Of a DNA stretch of 64,000 nucleotides, positions 13,701 to 28,700 are shown one piece after another (the first letter of the stretch is position 1; each line of letters opens with the position of its first letter). Source of the DNA: Patiria miniata (taxonomy: Eukaryota; Echinodermata; Asteroidea; Valvatida; Asterinidae); the NCBI RefSeq assembly GCF_015706575.1, contig NW_024037069.1, positions 32,819,315 to 32,883,314 on the forward strand, in the 5' to 3' direction. The notes beneath the pieces are model-generated. The model worked only from the letters and a program-made list of their open reading frames with translations, was not told the origin of the DNA and ran no database searches. The translations under genes were made by a program, and so were the position numbers.

Positions 13701-16700
13701 GCTGCGTATCAGGTCACAGATCCTGGAGACCAGCTCCACTAGGACGTCGGCGTCAACATATTGCGCACACTGAAATCAACCAATCAAAACCATTTATGGC
13801 CAAGTTCGCGCAAGGACTATAGTTGACCAATGGTTAACTAACGTTTGCCCGAACTCTGTCTAGTCGACGGTGGTTGACTACGCGAGTCGACTATTTGGAA
13901 CCAGCCTACTGGGGTTGGTTGCTTCGCTGGTAACCAATAGCCGCGCGCATTCATAATGCTAGCAGAGAGCCAGGATCCAGAAGTTTTGCGATGACATATT
14001 GACCAGCGTTTGACTAGAGACGTTCGCACGTTGCTATCAGTGCGCAGGCTTAAGGTACGTCACAAATCAACCACTAGTCGACTAATGGTCCTTGCCCGAA
14101 CTTGGCCCATGTTTCCAGCCAAAAACAAGGCCATTTCAAAGTCAAATAACTGTGTATTAATGATGTTAAAATAAAGCCGGTTTAGTAAACAACATAGCTC
14201 GAAATGAAAACTTTTCAAGAATAAAGAGAACAGTGTCAAAAACATGTACAAAAATTGTAATTTTGAAAATAAATTTTTGAATATTTTATAAATTAAAAGT
14301 GTGAAACCTTAAAATACCGTAAGCAGGACAACACGCAGTGACAGCACATTCTTGGGCATCAACATGATGTTTCTGTGACAAGGTTTCTATATTCCAACCC
14401 TTATCAAGTATTTAGTAAACCATTAGAAGAATTCTCTACTCACCATGTTGATCATTTCCATCATCGGCGAGGATTTGCTCATTGCGATGCGGGCGTTATC
14501 CAGCTGTTCAAATACAGACAAGATCAGAAAAAAACTTATTTTAAGAAATAAATATGACACAGACAAAAAAATGTTGTGAAGTTTGCTTCATTTTGAAATA
14601 TTTGAAACTGCATGTCTTAAATAATTTCTTGCATACAACTAGTGGTGGGATTTAAAACCTGATTTTTTAAAAATTCGGTTTAAATTTCACTATTTGGTTT
14701 CAATTTTGGAAACGGGATATTCGAAACAGACTTAAAAAAAAATATGCATTCTTTACTTTTTTGTGACACAGGCTACGGAAAACAACTGGAATATCCTCCA
14801 ATTTGCTCCATGGTCTCTGATTGTAACTGCATTCACTTGCTAGTGGTGTCCTTGGTATGAATAACCTGCCCATTCAACTTATTTCAGAGAGTTTCCACCC
14901 TTTGTTTTGTTCAACATTACAGCTCTGGAGTGTTTTTTTGTCAAGGACCAGTGGTCATTGAATCCTGCAAACTATATTATTATTATTATTTATTCGGCCA
15001 ACAAATGAACAAAAGTACAATGTCAAAGCAAATATAAATCAGAAAGTAAACAAAAAATAGAAATTGGAAAGTAAGACCAGACGAGACTAAAGACTGATGC
15101 GAGTAGGAATGGGTTGGAGGGGGGAGGGAAGGGAGAGTGGACAGTTTGACAGGGGAGAGAAGATAGAGGGACGGAAAACAAGAACAATATAACATTTCAA
15201 ACCGGCCAGGGTAAACAAAAGTGTACTTAAACACTGTAGCCCTAAGGCCTGCCTACCCAATCATTGGGAGGGCATTGCATGTGGCAGCTCACTCGTCACT
15301 TTTTGTTGTGCATGACCGTGAGCTGGATGGGGACTTCCGGAGAAATCAGATAACCGTTATTCGGTTTGAAAAAATTAGGATAACCGGATTTTAAAATCTC
15401 TGATTTCTCCCACCACTATACAACCAAACTCAAAATATTGTTCAACAGAAAAATGAGCATAATTTTGAATTTTTCAGGTTCTGTTTCACAGGTTTTAAGA
15501 TTGTAAAACAAGTATCTTGTTGTTTAGTTTTCTCTATGTCAGAAACAAAATGCACTGAGGGACTGATACAAGTCTAGAGTTGACCGACCTTTTCCTGACT
15601 GTCCTGGTTCTGTCCAACGTGTAAACTCATGTAGTTCATAGCCTGGTGTTCCAGACCGCTCAGTGATTCCAGCTGGGCGGTCACCAAGACCGCCATGTGG
15701 GGTTTGAGTCTGCTGCCGGCCTTCTTGCTGATCTGGAGTAAGGTGTACAGGCTAGCCAACAACAGAGGAAAGGACAAGATTAAAGGGAAAATACAACATC
15801 TGCAAACATCGAAAAATGAAACTATCAAGTTTTTACAAAAAACCGAACTAGGATGTTGGTAAATGACAGTCTAAAGCATCCTGTAACATTATGGCACCTG
15901 GTGTGAAGTCATTTTCAAGAAAATGGTATTTTTGTATACATTTGCAACAGTGGTCGGCTGACCACCGTTGGAAATACCTAATTTTCAACTACCGCTCCAA
16001 ATTTACCTTTTTTTCAGTCCAAATTTTGTTTGCTATTGGCTATATGTTCATGAACGGGTGCAGGCCAGCTAGACTGGTTCCCTTACCTTACAATTTTCCG
16101 GCATCTATACATTGATCCATATTATCTTTAGTTGAGTCAGGGAACCAGACTACTTGACCATTTTTGTTTTTCTTGGTTTTTCCAGCATTTTCAAACACAA
16201 AACTTGAAACATGTCAGTGTAACAATATTTGATCTATTATAGAAACTCCTCAAATATTTCATTTCTGAAAATTACAGCAAAAGCCAATGATGTACATTCC
16301 CAGCCTCTCAAAAAAAATCTGGTTTGTAATGTCTACAAGAAACATTACTTTGGGCCTTATTCTAAGTTGGGCATAAGTTCCTAATTGGGTAGACATACCT
16401 GATTGCACGGACTTCTTCAACTCTACTCGGCAGACCATGCTCCAGTAGACACGGCAACACCAATGCTAGGGCCTGCTCCCCGACCCTACCATAGGACAGG
16501 TCACACATCTTAATACTCACCTGGCAACAATCAAATATACGCAAGTGATGAATGCGTCATGAATATTCATGAAGTAATCCAATGATATCATTGGTCAATC
16601 ACATCTTAATGCACACCTGTTGAATATAATATGACACCATGTAATGACACTAAGACACAAGCAAAACACTAATTGTAAAAACAATTAGCAAAACGTGCAC

Positions 16701-19700
16701 AAGAATTGTAAATATAAAACTCATACATATTCATGAGTTCAATTATATTGGTCAATCTCATCTTTAAGTACATCTTTTGAACCAAAATGTTCAGACAGGT
16801 TCTGTGACATCTCGCACATGTGAAACCTATCCTGTGAACTTCAGCAGTTACTCGTAATACATCAGCCCCACTACCATTTTTCATAGCTACGTAAAAGTTC
16901 TGAACATTTAACAGAATTAACCTACCGCGGTAGAATCGCGTCAACGCAGCATTTACATAACATACAAAAAGACGCGGAATGTGCAAAATCTGAGACAAAC
17001 AAAACTTTACATACAGAAATTTCAAAGGGTTGTCTAAGGGGCGTGGCTAACTCGCAAACGGCGATAGGTCAATTACCAAAGTTGGAAAAGGTTTGGATTA
17101 CAAACAAAAAACGTGATAACGGCTATTATTTTAGCTACCTTGCTTAGCGATCGACAGGCTGCCTCAGCTGCCTTGCGGACAGACTCCTGAAAAATTAGAA
17201 TAAAAGTGAAAAAGAAAATCCATCAATATTTTGACACTAATGTTTGACACTCTCCAAGTATCACAAACAGAAACAGATCAAATAACAGATTATAATGAAA
17301 TAAAACGTTGATGTAATGTAGTATTTCTGATAATTTTTTTTGTCGTTCAGTACTCACTTTGATGTCGTCTAGTACTTTGAGACAAGCCTCCCATAATTCT
17401 GGCAAAGATTCCACGATGCTGTCCACATTTCTCCCTCGAAGTAAATCACTCACGGCCAAACAACTGTGGGGGAAAAGGAGTAACTCAAATGCTAAAAGAA
17501 GACCAAACTAAATCCTCTAAACAAATGAACATCTGTAATATACATTGCAACTGTATAATTATAGATCTCATGGCAAACAACTTTTTTTTTTTTTTTTAAT
17601 ACCAATTAAAAAAAAGAAAAATATATTAAATTCAGATTTGTTTTGGTGAACAAATTTTGGGTTTAGGCCAATTATTTGACCCTTTTTAGGGTCTCCTTAT
17701 AAAAACAATTTTTTTGGCAGGAAAAGATGTTGTTCCTTTAGAGTTATCTTAGAAAAGTCGTGAAATATGATATAAGCATATATCAGACAACTTTTGTTTA
17801 ATATTTAAACATTGAACAAAGATTTTGACTGGAGCGAGGTTTGAACCTGCGACCCCCAGATTGCCGTTCCGGTGCTCTACCAACGGAGCTATCCAGCCCT
17901 ATGTAGGCAGTTCCCCATTTTTGTCAATGTCTTTGCGAAAGTTTTGGCCATACCTAGATTCTCGGTTCCTCCACGCATGATGAGTCAGATGATGCAGCAG
18001 ATCAGCAGCAATCTCCTTCAGATACGTATCGACCTAGAAAATCAATGAAAGAACATAAAGGTGTAATCCATCCAATAATTCTCAGTGCATTAACGTACTC
18101 CTGAAATGAGCCAAGTTATATATTTGCCGAACGATTAAAATGTGAAACGATCACAGAATTGTAAATCATACCACGTTCTTGTTGTCCTTGACCAGCGCAC
18201 TCCAGATGCTGGTCATAGCTTGACGGACAGGACCGCTCGGATCATACTGGTATCTGTACAGGCGGGGTACCAACTTGGGCAGGTATGGAGATAACTGGTC
18301 CCCTGCATGGGCGGCTATGGAGCTAAAGCCGAACGCTGCACCCTGCGGTCACATGATCAAAATGAAAACGAATTTATCATTTGATTTTCTTATTACATAT
18401 TTCAGTTATTACATAATTATTAGTTATTTCTAATTCAAGGTCAGTGAGAATTTACACGGGAATCAGTCTATTACCTTGCGAGAGTTCCACATGGCGTTGT
18501 GATTGGCTAGATTCATAAATTTATAGATGAGATCCGGTTGGTTCATGTCACTGGCCAATGAGCACAGCTCTTTGTAAGTAGACAGGGCTCCGCTGTGAAT
18601 CAACCAATGAAAACAGATGAATTAAACACGAAATCTGATTGGTTCATGTCATGCCCAATGAGCATGGCTCTTTGTAAGTAGACAGGGCTCCTCAGTGATC
18701 CACCCAATCAAAACAAAGCAAATTAAACATGAGATCTGATTGGTTCATATCATGGCCAATGAGCACAGCTCTTTGTAAGTAGACAAGGCTCCGCTGTGAA
18801 TCAACCAATGAAAACAGAGGAATTAAACACGAAATCTGATTGGTTCATGTCATGGCCAATGAAAACATCTCTTTGTAAGTAGACAGGGCTTCGCTGCAAA
18901 TCAACCACTAAAAACAAAATTAAAAATCACTAACATTTCAGAAGTTAAGAATTGGAAAAAGGAGAAGCTGCCACGGCCTAAAGCAACCAAATAAACCGCA
19001 TTCATGAGGACGGGTCCCTAGTCTTGAGGCTGGAACTCACCCTCCAGGGTTGCTCCCCAATGAACCTTCTGCAAAGACTTTTGTCTCGCCTGTCACAGCA
19101 TGCTTGGCTCTACAGTCCAAAATAAAAAAGGGGGTAAAATGGCAATGTGAGGTTTCTTAAGCAACTATGTAAGATAACAAAGACAGACATGAACATACAC
19201 AAATTGCTCTGAATCCCCAATGCAACAAGGTTCTAGAGACTTTTATAATCGTTACACCTTGTAGGGTCTGGAAGGGCTAGGGTTGGGTCATATTTGGTGT
19301 GAACGCACATGACTTTGTGACGTCACGGAAAATAATTACACTTTAAATTTGCATAATTTTGCAACAACTGTTTCATGACATCAAATTTGCCACGCTTTCA
19401 CATTTGCTCAAAGTATGAACGAGCTCTTAGGGTTAGTCGTGCATTTTGTCACGTTTTAAAAATAATGCGTAATTTTCTTGGTGTTATTTATGCCATTTGT
19501 TTCATAGCTTCATCACCTGTTAAGACAGCACCCTACCTCTTTCCTGTCATGAGTGCGTCCACTAAGACGGACACCAAGTCGTTCTTTCTATCCGCTGTGC
19601 TCTGCTCATACACCAGACTCAAGCCTTTGGAGGCTACTTCTTGGGTTATTTCTACAAAAGAGCGACAGAAAATAACCAAATGGAAACTACAATACTCAAC

Positions 19701-22700
19701 GGGGATAAAAAGAGAATCAATATTGAATCAAATTCTCTAAATTTCAAAGTATGACTGATAACTAAGAAACTCTTGACGATGATGTTGAGTTTCTGAAAGT
19801 CAAGAATGAACTTCTTCCAAGCCTGTTACAGTTTGAAATGAATTTTCTTTAAATTTTACTGCCTTTGAGAAAGATTATGCTGGGATTTGAACAGCAGAGT
19901 ACATTTTTTCTTTTGGGAGGTTTTGCCAGATAGAAAATAAATGTGCTATTAGGCCAAAAAAAATCGCGTCGATTTGAATCATGCGCGTCAATCTTTTTTT
20001 TTTCAAAAATGTTCCGCGGTAGCTCCAACAGCGGTAGCTCTTTTTACCAAAGAGCACCAAGGAATGGGAAATTGCACCAAGGCAAATGATCAAGAGCACC
20101 AAGGCAAATTATGGAGGACACCAATGTACATGAGGACACCAAGTAGCAAAATAGTACCCCACCTTGTCTGTACAATCCAAGCTTGAAGAAAAAAAAAAGA
20201 AGCCGCGTCCCCGCGTCAATTCCGGAACTTTGGTCTGACCAGAGACCGAATATTTTTTTTTTTTTGGCCTTATTGATGAATATTCTTCCAATATATCACA
20301 GTTTCACACCCAAAACAAAAACAAAATTAAATAACAAAACAAAATAAAATAACACACCAACCGTTCCAGACCAACATTATTCTACAGATTAGCAGAAAGG
20401 TGCAACTACATGCAAAAGATCGCCTGTTGCTGTCCAGTCAATGAAAAATTAGTACACTAACCCTAACCTTCCCAAATCCTCCAAAATCCTCTCTGCAAAA
20501 TGGAGGATTTTGCAAGATTGAGGCTACATGGCAAAAGTGTGTTGCTGATTTCGTAGGATGCACTGTGTCCTGGTCTTGGGCCGGACCTTGTGTTGTTTAA
20601 GCTCAGCCGTGCATAGTTTTAGGCCTATATTGTACTTGAAATCCTCCGCACTGCTCCAGGATGTCACTGGCTCTGCCTCAACATATTGACACTGATTGCT
20701 GGAAGGATTTTGCAGGATTGAGGCAGTGGTCACCCCTCCAAGGACCACAATCAAGACACAACTAAGGATTTAGCATCCTAGCAAAAATACCTAGTTCACA
20801 AGGCTGAAATCAAATTTTCTTTGGGTAGACCCGGGTAGACCTGATTACCTCAAATAACGTTTTGGTTGGGCATGACCGTTGGAAGCCACTCTGCTACGTA
20901 CCTTCTCTCTCAGACAGCATATTGACAAAGGCCTGTTGGATGTCCTTCATGTGTCTCTGTGTCGCTTGCTGACTGCCGCATTGCTTGACTATGGACAGCA
21001 GCCAGATACACGCAGCCTGTTGGCAAAAATTGATAAAAACTCTTCAGGATCTCCTATGTATGTATTCATGTATTTTGTTATGATCTCTCGATAAAAATCC
21101 ATCCCCATGGATTATCAACGGCATACCTGTCTTTTGTGTGGATTCTGACTGGTGATTTCCTCCCTCAGGATCCTGATCAGCAACCACTCCAGCCAGTTGT
21201 GTTTCTCCTCTGATGCTCCCTCTGGCGATTGCACAGCCGCGTTGGCATTCTGGTCTTGTGTCCAGACATCTCTGCCTGCCGGTGAGGCTGGCCCGAGGGC
21301 AGCGTGGCTCAGCGCCTGACCGACACTGAAGTGTAGCTCCACCTCCTTGGTCTAGTGTGAAGAAAAGAGACAAAATGTCCCATTTCTGTTTTGGATTTGA
21401 AAATCTTTTAAATATATTATTTAAATGTGTCAGAGTTGAAGAACATTTTGACTATATGATGAAGTCTACAGTTGAACCTTGTAACAAATCTCTTTTGTGC
21501 GTTTGCGAGGTTCTTAAAATAACCGGGGGAAACTCAACGTTTTGGACAGTATGCCCTGCTCGTCGTCTTGCGACTTGTCCGGGACGTTGAGTTCCCCACT
21601 TCTTTTCAGAACCTCAAAAACTCACAAAAGAGATTTGTCACATGGTGCAACCGTTAAATTAATCTTGTGCCTATATTCACCATGTAGCCTTCAAATCTTA
21701 TCATTTTGTCTATGGACCTTGAATAAGACATTGGCAAGTCAGTAAACAACAAACAGAGGTCTGGATAGCTCAGTTGGTAGAACGCTGGTACGGTGTTCCA
21801 CCAGTTGCAGGTTCTAACCCTGTTTCAATCAATTTCTTTCTTCAACTTTACAATTAATAGGAGTTACCTCATTTAACATCCGGAATAAAATTGCAGACAA
21901 GCATATGCACAAAAGGCCCACTACATCAGGATTCTAAACAACTTCCCCAAAATCTTCCCGCAATGACATTATCAGCATTGTTTCAAAAGTGATAAGTTCA
22001 TTGCAGGAGGTTTTCTGGGGGGTCATTTAAAACCTTGCACCTAATATCTGATGCATTCTGCATATTAAATGAGACAGCTCATTAGCAGAGAGCTGATTGC
22101 TGGACTTACGCTGGCCGACTTGATGAGTCCTTCCAAGACGTCTTGAGTGAATGGGAAATCTGCCTCTCCTATGGGGAGATAACCTAGAGTTGCCGCTGCT
22201 TGCTCCTTTACCTAAGACAAGATAAAATAAAAATTGAATAAATATGTGCGGAAAAGGAGGAAACCAAACTCATTATCTGGTTGATGGGTGAAATGAAAAG
22301 AAAATAACAGTTTTATAATTAAACAAAGAAATTGACTGGAGCAGAGTTTGAACCTGTGACCTCCGGATAACCGTTCCGGTGCTCTACCAACTGAGCTATC
22401 CAGCCTTATGTTGGCGGTTCCCCATTTTGTTAATGACTTTGTCAATGTCGAGGGGTGTTAGTCAGAAGCCATAAACCTGTATATGCCATGCAGCCAAGGA
22501 TCACACCTCAAGTCAAAGTGCTGGCAACATATTAAATTAGTTTTCACATAATTACATACATATCAAGCTGCCTCCAGCACTAATTCACAAATTCAATTTT
22601 TCTTTTTTCCATACAAATCATCAAAGATCACTCCAAACTCATCAAAGGATATGTACAAGGGCGAGTCACCCACAAGACATTTATAAAAATTATTTAAAAA

Positions 22701-25700
22701 ACCTAATATTTTATGGCCGAGTTATAGTCAACCAGCATGCCAATTCATCAAAGATACATGTACCATCACAAACATCAAAAATTTGTTACTAAAATAGCCA
22801 CCTACTTTTGTGACATGTTTTGATGATTGTAACTTGGCCACAAACTTTTCAACCAATAGTCTCTTGCTGAGTTCCCCATCCTTGCTGGCTGGCTTCCCCT
22901 TCTTGCCCTCTTTGGTATCGTCCATGCCATTGGTTGCTTCAGCCTGCTGGGCCGTACCACCATTGGGCAAGGGGAGTGCACCGCACCGGGCGATCTCGCC
23001 GATGGCAATGCAGGCTGCAGTGCTCATTAGCGGGGTTGGATTGTCAAGGGAAGAAGCTGTTGGAACAAGGCGATATTCAATGAATAAGGATGACAATTAT
23101 ATAATTCAGTACTTTTTCGAGGGAGTCAGGTTGGCGTAACGGTACTTTCCTCGCCTTCCACCGCTGTGACTCGGGTTCGAATCCCAACTGGGCTAATATG
23201 TGGATTGGGTTTTCAGTCCCTGCCTGATTCTGTGGGTTTTCTCCAGAATATTCTACTGGGGTTTTCCTCCCACCTCTACAACTGTAATCTCTTCTCACTC
23301 TCTCCTCTCTACATGTTTTCTTAAAGCTTGCGAGCTACAGAGTCTTGCTAGAACATACAGTGTGGCATGGGAGAGACGCAAGTGTTGCACTGGGCGGGGC
23401 CATCTTAAGATTCATATTCTTAAGATGAAACAATTGAATAAGACTTAGGGGTCTGCATGGTGGACACGATCAATGAATGGGAGGTTTGCGGTAACAACTG
23501 AGATAAAACCAACTGGTTCTTCTCAAAACCAAACAACTCACTAAGAGATATCGTTCATTCACATGGTGTTACCGTAAGCCTTTCATTCAAAGAAACAGTT
23601 GGTCTATTCTGAAGAAGGGCCAACTATAATTTTTTCGGCAATATTTTTTACCCGTCTAGCAACAGATTTAAGAATCCATCATTGTCTTGGCCACTTGCCG
23701 TTTCTAAGTCCCGGCCACTTGCCGTTTTTAAGTCCCCCCCCCTCCCCGGCAAACTTCTGTCATGTCGAAAAAATTCAATATACAGGACGCAGTGCCCCTT
23801 TAAACAGCTACTTCAAATCAACATGGAAACACTTACCAAGAACCTTCACAGCTTCCGCGATTGCATTGTTGAGTTGCGTTATTGCTTTATCCTGCTTGCT
23901 TGTCTGTTCACTGTCTGTAATCATGCTGGGATCTTGACGTCTGTCCCTTGACAGGTATCGGCCGATGACGTAACCCAGGGCTAGGAGAGAGCCGTGGTGG
24001 TCCTCAAAGGAACGAGACTAGGGAATTGGAATAAAAAAACAAACTTTGAAGTTTGGAATAAAAATGCTCCCAATAAGGAATACGTTTTTGAAGACATAAT
24101 GCACGTTCATACTTCATGTGAATGCGATGCAAATTATGTGTCACGGAACATCCACTGCAAAATTCACCAGAGTTAAAATACGATGAAACTTTTGCGAATT
24201 TGGGGCTGGAAAGCTTGCCATGATGTCACAAAATAATTTGCATTCATGTTAACATGCAAACAAATGGTAAGCAATGGACGTTATGTTTAGCCTGAAAACC
24301 ATTTTATTTCTGATATCATTTTACAAGTAAATATTTGTCTATTTTTCATTTTTAATGGGATACTTAAATGGAAAGTCTTCTCTCCAAGTATACACCTATT
24401 TCATGGGTCTACTAAAATCACTATTAAACTTGGTACATACAGCAACGTTTCAGAATGCAAAAATAAGTGACTATCCAAACTATCATGTGATCAGAGAAGA
24501 TGCTGGCAAGTTCGGAGTTTCTCTAATTTCTTTTTGGCCGTAATGGGTACAAAGAACAAAGAATACACTGTCCAGTACGTTACAGGCTTTTGGAGGAAGT
24601 CAGAGATAATCAAATACTGGGCTTCCAAGAAAATTAAGGTTCAGTGCAAAGAACTTTTTTTTCACAAAAGCGCAAAACTCTTTTCTGTTCTGCAAACCCA
24701 CCTGGTCTTTCACTATCTTGGTCAACTCTTTGATGTTCTCCGTTAGTTTACCCGTGCTGCACGCATCGCATACAACCCCGTATAACTGAGCTGCAGTGTT
24801 CCTCATGTGCTCATGGTTACCGTTCACAAAATTCTGTTCGAGAAAGAGAAAAAGAAAAGAAAAGAAAGTAATCGGAGTTAGTCTTATGACAGTACATCCA
24901 ACAGTTAATATATTTTCATAGGCAGTGTAAGTTTTGTAGGCATAGACTTCTATAAGATTGAATTTTGCGTCGGGGTGATATAAATCAAATTAGGTTTTGC
25001 CCTTCACCGACGTTTAAACACTGTATACTCAGTGTGTTACCTCCCGAGTGAAAGTTGGAAAAATCACTCGGGTGGGACTCGAACCCACGACCTCCTGCTT
25101 TCTAGTGCAGATGTCTTACCACTCGACCACCGAGCTAACGGGATCGGTTGGCTGGTTTGAATCTGATGTAAATAGCAGTGGGTACTGCGTAAACTTTTAT
25201 AAGATTGACTTATTATATAGACTTATTTGGAGACAGCCATTTTCTGAGGTGGCACTGCGGTGGCACCAGGCTCGTGTGAGTCGCACCCAGGTAGTACGCA
25301 TGTAGTCCGGGTTCCTTCGACCAATGATGTTACCAAATTTCGTACACACTTTGTCTTTAAGAGCGCATGCAGTGTGTGCGCCAGTGTGGCAGTACCCAAA
25401 ATATGGCTTCTAATTTTGTTTGCCATATTACACTATTAGCAGCCATTAAACCCTTCCAATGATAAAAAAAAATTCAAAAGGAAAGAAACTAAAAAAATAA
25501 TGATTAATAAAATGTGAACATTTTCACAGAATTTGTTTTTCAAAAGACAAAGTGTTTTTAGATTATTGAATTTGCAAGTTAGCAGCACACTTGACCACAG
25601 CAAATTGTACTATCCATGTATTGTATATGGGTGACCCTAAGGTCAATTTTCATAAATTTAGTATCAAAACATGCGGCAGACTTGAAACTTAAAACTCATG

Positions 25701-28700
25701 AAAGCTCATAACGAGAAACGCCCGTTTTAGCGAAAATATTGCTAACAAGTGTGGGGGGGGGGGATGGGCAGCCCTTTAAGGGTTAATGAGGCAAGCCTCA
25801 TCTTTTTTATTACAGAATGGTAAACAAGAAAGTAAAATGCATTCAGAAAAAGACAACAAACAACAACAAAGATGCACCTTGACCCACGCTAGCCGGTCCA
25901 CAAACTGTTTGGCCATTCTCTCCGCCGCCACGGCAACAATCTCTAGGAGACACCTCATGACGTCACGTGACCCGACGGCATTCAGCAGCTGCTGCATCAG
26001 GGCTATGTACACCAAGACGGGGCTCTGGGCGCTTAGTCCTGATTGGTTGAGGAGCTGGTTGACATGGCGACTGGCGATGGGCGCATCGGAGTCCAGGTCA
26101 AAGGGCGCGTCTTTGTTGATGTGTATCCCAGCGTCGTGAAGCAAACAGGCGCGAAGATAGAAAATGACCTAAAAGACAAACAAGTTGTTTAAATAAAATG
26201 TTCACAACGTGTCGTGATTTAAAAACCAATCACAAAGACACAGCACATAACGGCACAAGTTTACGAAATTACATTTTTATGTACAGTAGATCTTAAAGGA
26301 CATCAAACTTGTCAATTTCGTCCATGAAATCACAAATTTGTTCCATGACTGACTTTTTTTTGCAATGGTGTAAATCTCCAAGGGAGAGGGGTGATTTGGT
26401 AAAAAAAAAGTGGTTCCAGAAAAAAATTCCTAATGTTCAAAATATTTCTTTAAAAATTGATGTTCTTTTACAGCCCCCATTGAAGTAAACTGGAAGAAGC
26501 AACATTTGCGATCATCACCTTAGCTTTTTCAAAAGGAAACCTCACAAAATAATTAATATGCACAAACATTATAGCCTACCTGATTGAAAATTTCTGGCCG
26601 AAACGGCAGAGCTGTGTTACCGGAGAGATATCGAGACGGGCCCTTCACTCGCTTAGATGCCTAGAAGAAAACCAACAAAATAATTGGATAACATGAAGCC
26701 ATAAACATGAAAAGTATGTGATCATTTAGATTATGAGGGTTACGGACTGATTAAGGAACCAGGTTCTCTACAAAAATAGCTCACAACGAGTTCAGGAGGG
26801 ATTCCATCAAGAAAAACCTTGTGTTTCAAAACAAAAAATGGTGTTAGTGTTCTTGGGCAAGACACTTTACTACAACTGCCTTTCTCCACCTGGGAGTATA
26901 AATGGAAACTGTGAAGGAAGAGACTACATTGCGATGCTGCAAAAAACTGGTCTCAAGGCCTGATAAACATGGCTACGGAACATGGTGTTCGTGTTCTTGG
27001 GCAAGACACTTTACTACGATTGCCTCTCTCCACCCAGGAGTGTAACTGGGTACCTGTGAAGGACAGCCTTGATTGCAATGCTGCAGAAAACTGGTGTCAT
27101 GGCCTGATAAACATGGCTATTAATTATGAAGCACTTTGAGACAGAGGTATAAAGCACTATACAGGGATAAAATTGTCAATTAAAAAAAGTCTGAAAATTG
27201 ATGAAATGTCTGAAAGATGCATATCTTTCCATACTATTAATGTCTTTCTCTCAGATTCAAAAGTCTGTTTTCAAACAAAAGTCTAAGTAAGATTTGAGGC
27301 TTTGCATGGTGGAGATACTAAATAATGAAAAGTTTGCGGAAACACCATGTGCGAATAATTTCTCAACTAAGAGAATGGTTCTGAAAAGAACCAGAGGTAT
27401 AAACTCGACAACTTCTCACTTCATTGACTTCGCCTTTTTGCTACTTAAGTATTCACTTTCTTAGAGTTTAGGCACTCTCCTGAAGACGGTCAGAGCATAC
27501 TGACCGGAACGTCGAGTTTATACCTCTGGTTCTTTTCAGAACCATTCTCTTAGTTGGGAAATTATTCGCACATGGTGTTTCCGCAAACTTTTCATTATTT
27601 AAACAAAAGTCTGAAAAATCTCATGCCTTTAGTATGCATGTCATTATAATTGTAATTGTTATTTACTAAAAGCCGACTAAATAATATACAAATTCAGAGA
27701 TTTTGTTTACCATTTCGCTGATGTACAACACCATTTCAGGAAATGACGGCACCAAGGCCTTGTCGTTAGCTGCTCCCTCATCTGCCAGTCCGCTATTGTG
27801 CTCTAAGCTATCCTTCACTGGTTCCCCGCTAGGAATCCTCAATGCCTTCACTGCCTCCTGCTGGATATCCTCCTTCCTAAAATGGCAACAAATGACATCA
27901 ATTTCTAACAATAATAATACTATAGGTTTTCCCGGCCAATTTCCTAAAATGTTCATTCACTTCTGAAAATCGGTCATTCGTTTTCCTCTGAATCTGAATG
28001 CACGTCTTTAGTCCCATTTCAATTCAACGAAAGTTCAATCGTTTTCATTGTCCGCACATTCGGTTTTGAGAAACAGACGGCCAATTACGTTACCTGTGCA
28101 TTCATTTACGCAAGCATGCCTTTTCGCGCAGAGTTCTGGCATACAATTTTGTGAATGTGCAATCAAAAGTACGTTTTTCTCTTTAAAAATAGCAGATTGC
28201 ATCACATTACATTAAATGAGCATAAACGAAAGGTGCTGCTCAATCACTTAATTGATAGAACTGAAATGGAATCGAATGCTCTGGTAGCGAAAATGAAATG
28301 CGTGTTCAGAGCGATTCTCAAATTCAGACGAAAATGAATGACCGATTTTCAGAAGTGAATGAACATTTTAGGAAATTGGCCGGGAAAACCTATATTAAAA
28401 TGCAATAATTTGGGAGGCTAATCATCCTAAATCACAGCTGAGAAGCTGAATTGCAAAGGACGCGGCTACAACGTGGTCGGGCCGCTGGCACGTAAAGGCA
28501 CCTATGGCTGCCGGCCACATCAACCCATATATGACCACGGAGCACAGCCTGAGATCGAAAGTGTTTGATTTTTCCGGAGGGAGGAAAACAGGAGGACCTA
28601 AAGAAAAACCCTCGTGGCACAGGAGAGAATCCAAGCCGGGAATCGAACCCGGGCCACAGTGGTGAGAGGCAAGCGCTTTGCGCACTAGCCACCCATGCCC

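Noticed and set aside
21044..21373. Alternative minus-strand frame of 109 codons over exon 22
   Set aside because: Shadow frame of exon 22; the 75-codon frame has the family motifs and correct phases.
22334..22405. Functional tRNA gene
   Set aside because: Cloverleaf is nearly complete but position 33 is C, the T-arm is mismatched, and two relatives lie nearby in introns; more likely a SINE head.
23837..24017. Apparent frameshift in ECPAS exon 19
   Set aside because: A first reading dropped four bases in an AGCAAGCA stretch. Re-reading restores the frame and the phase to exon 20.
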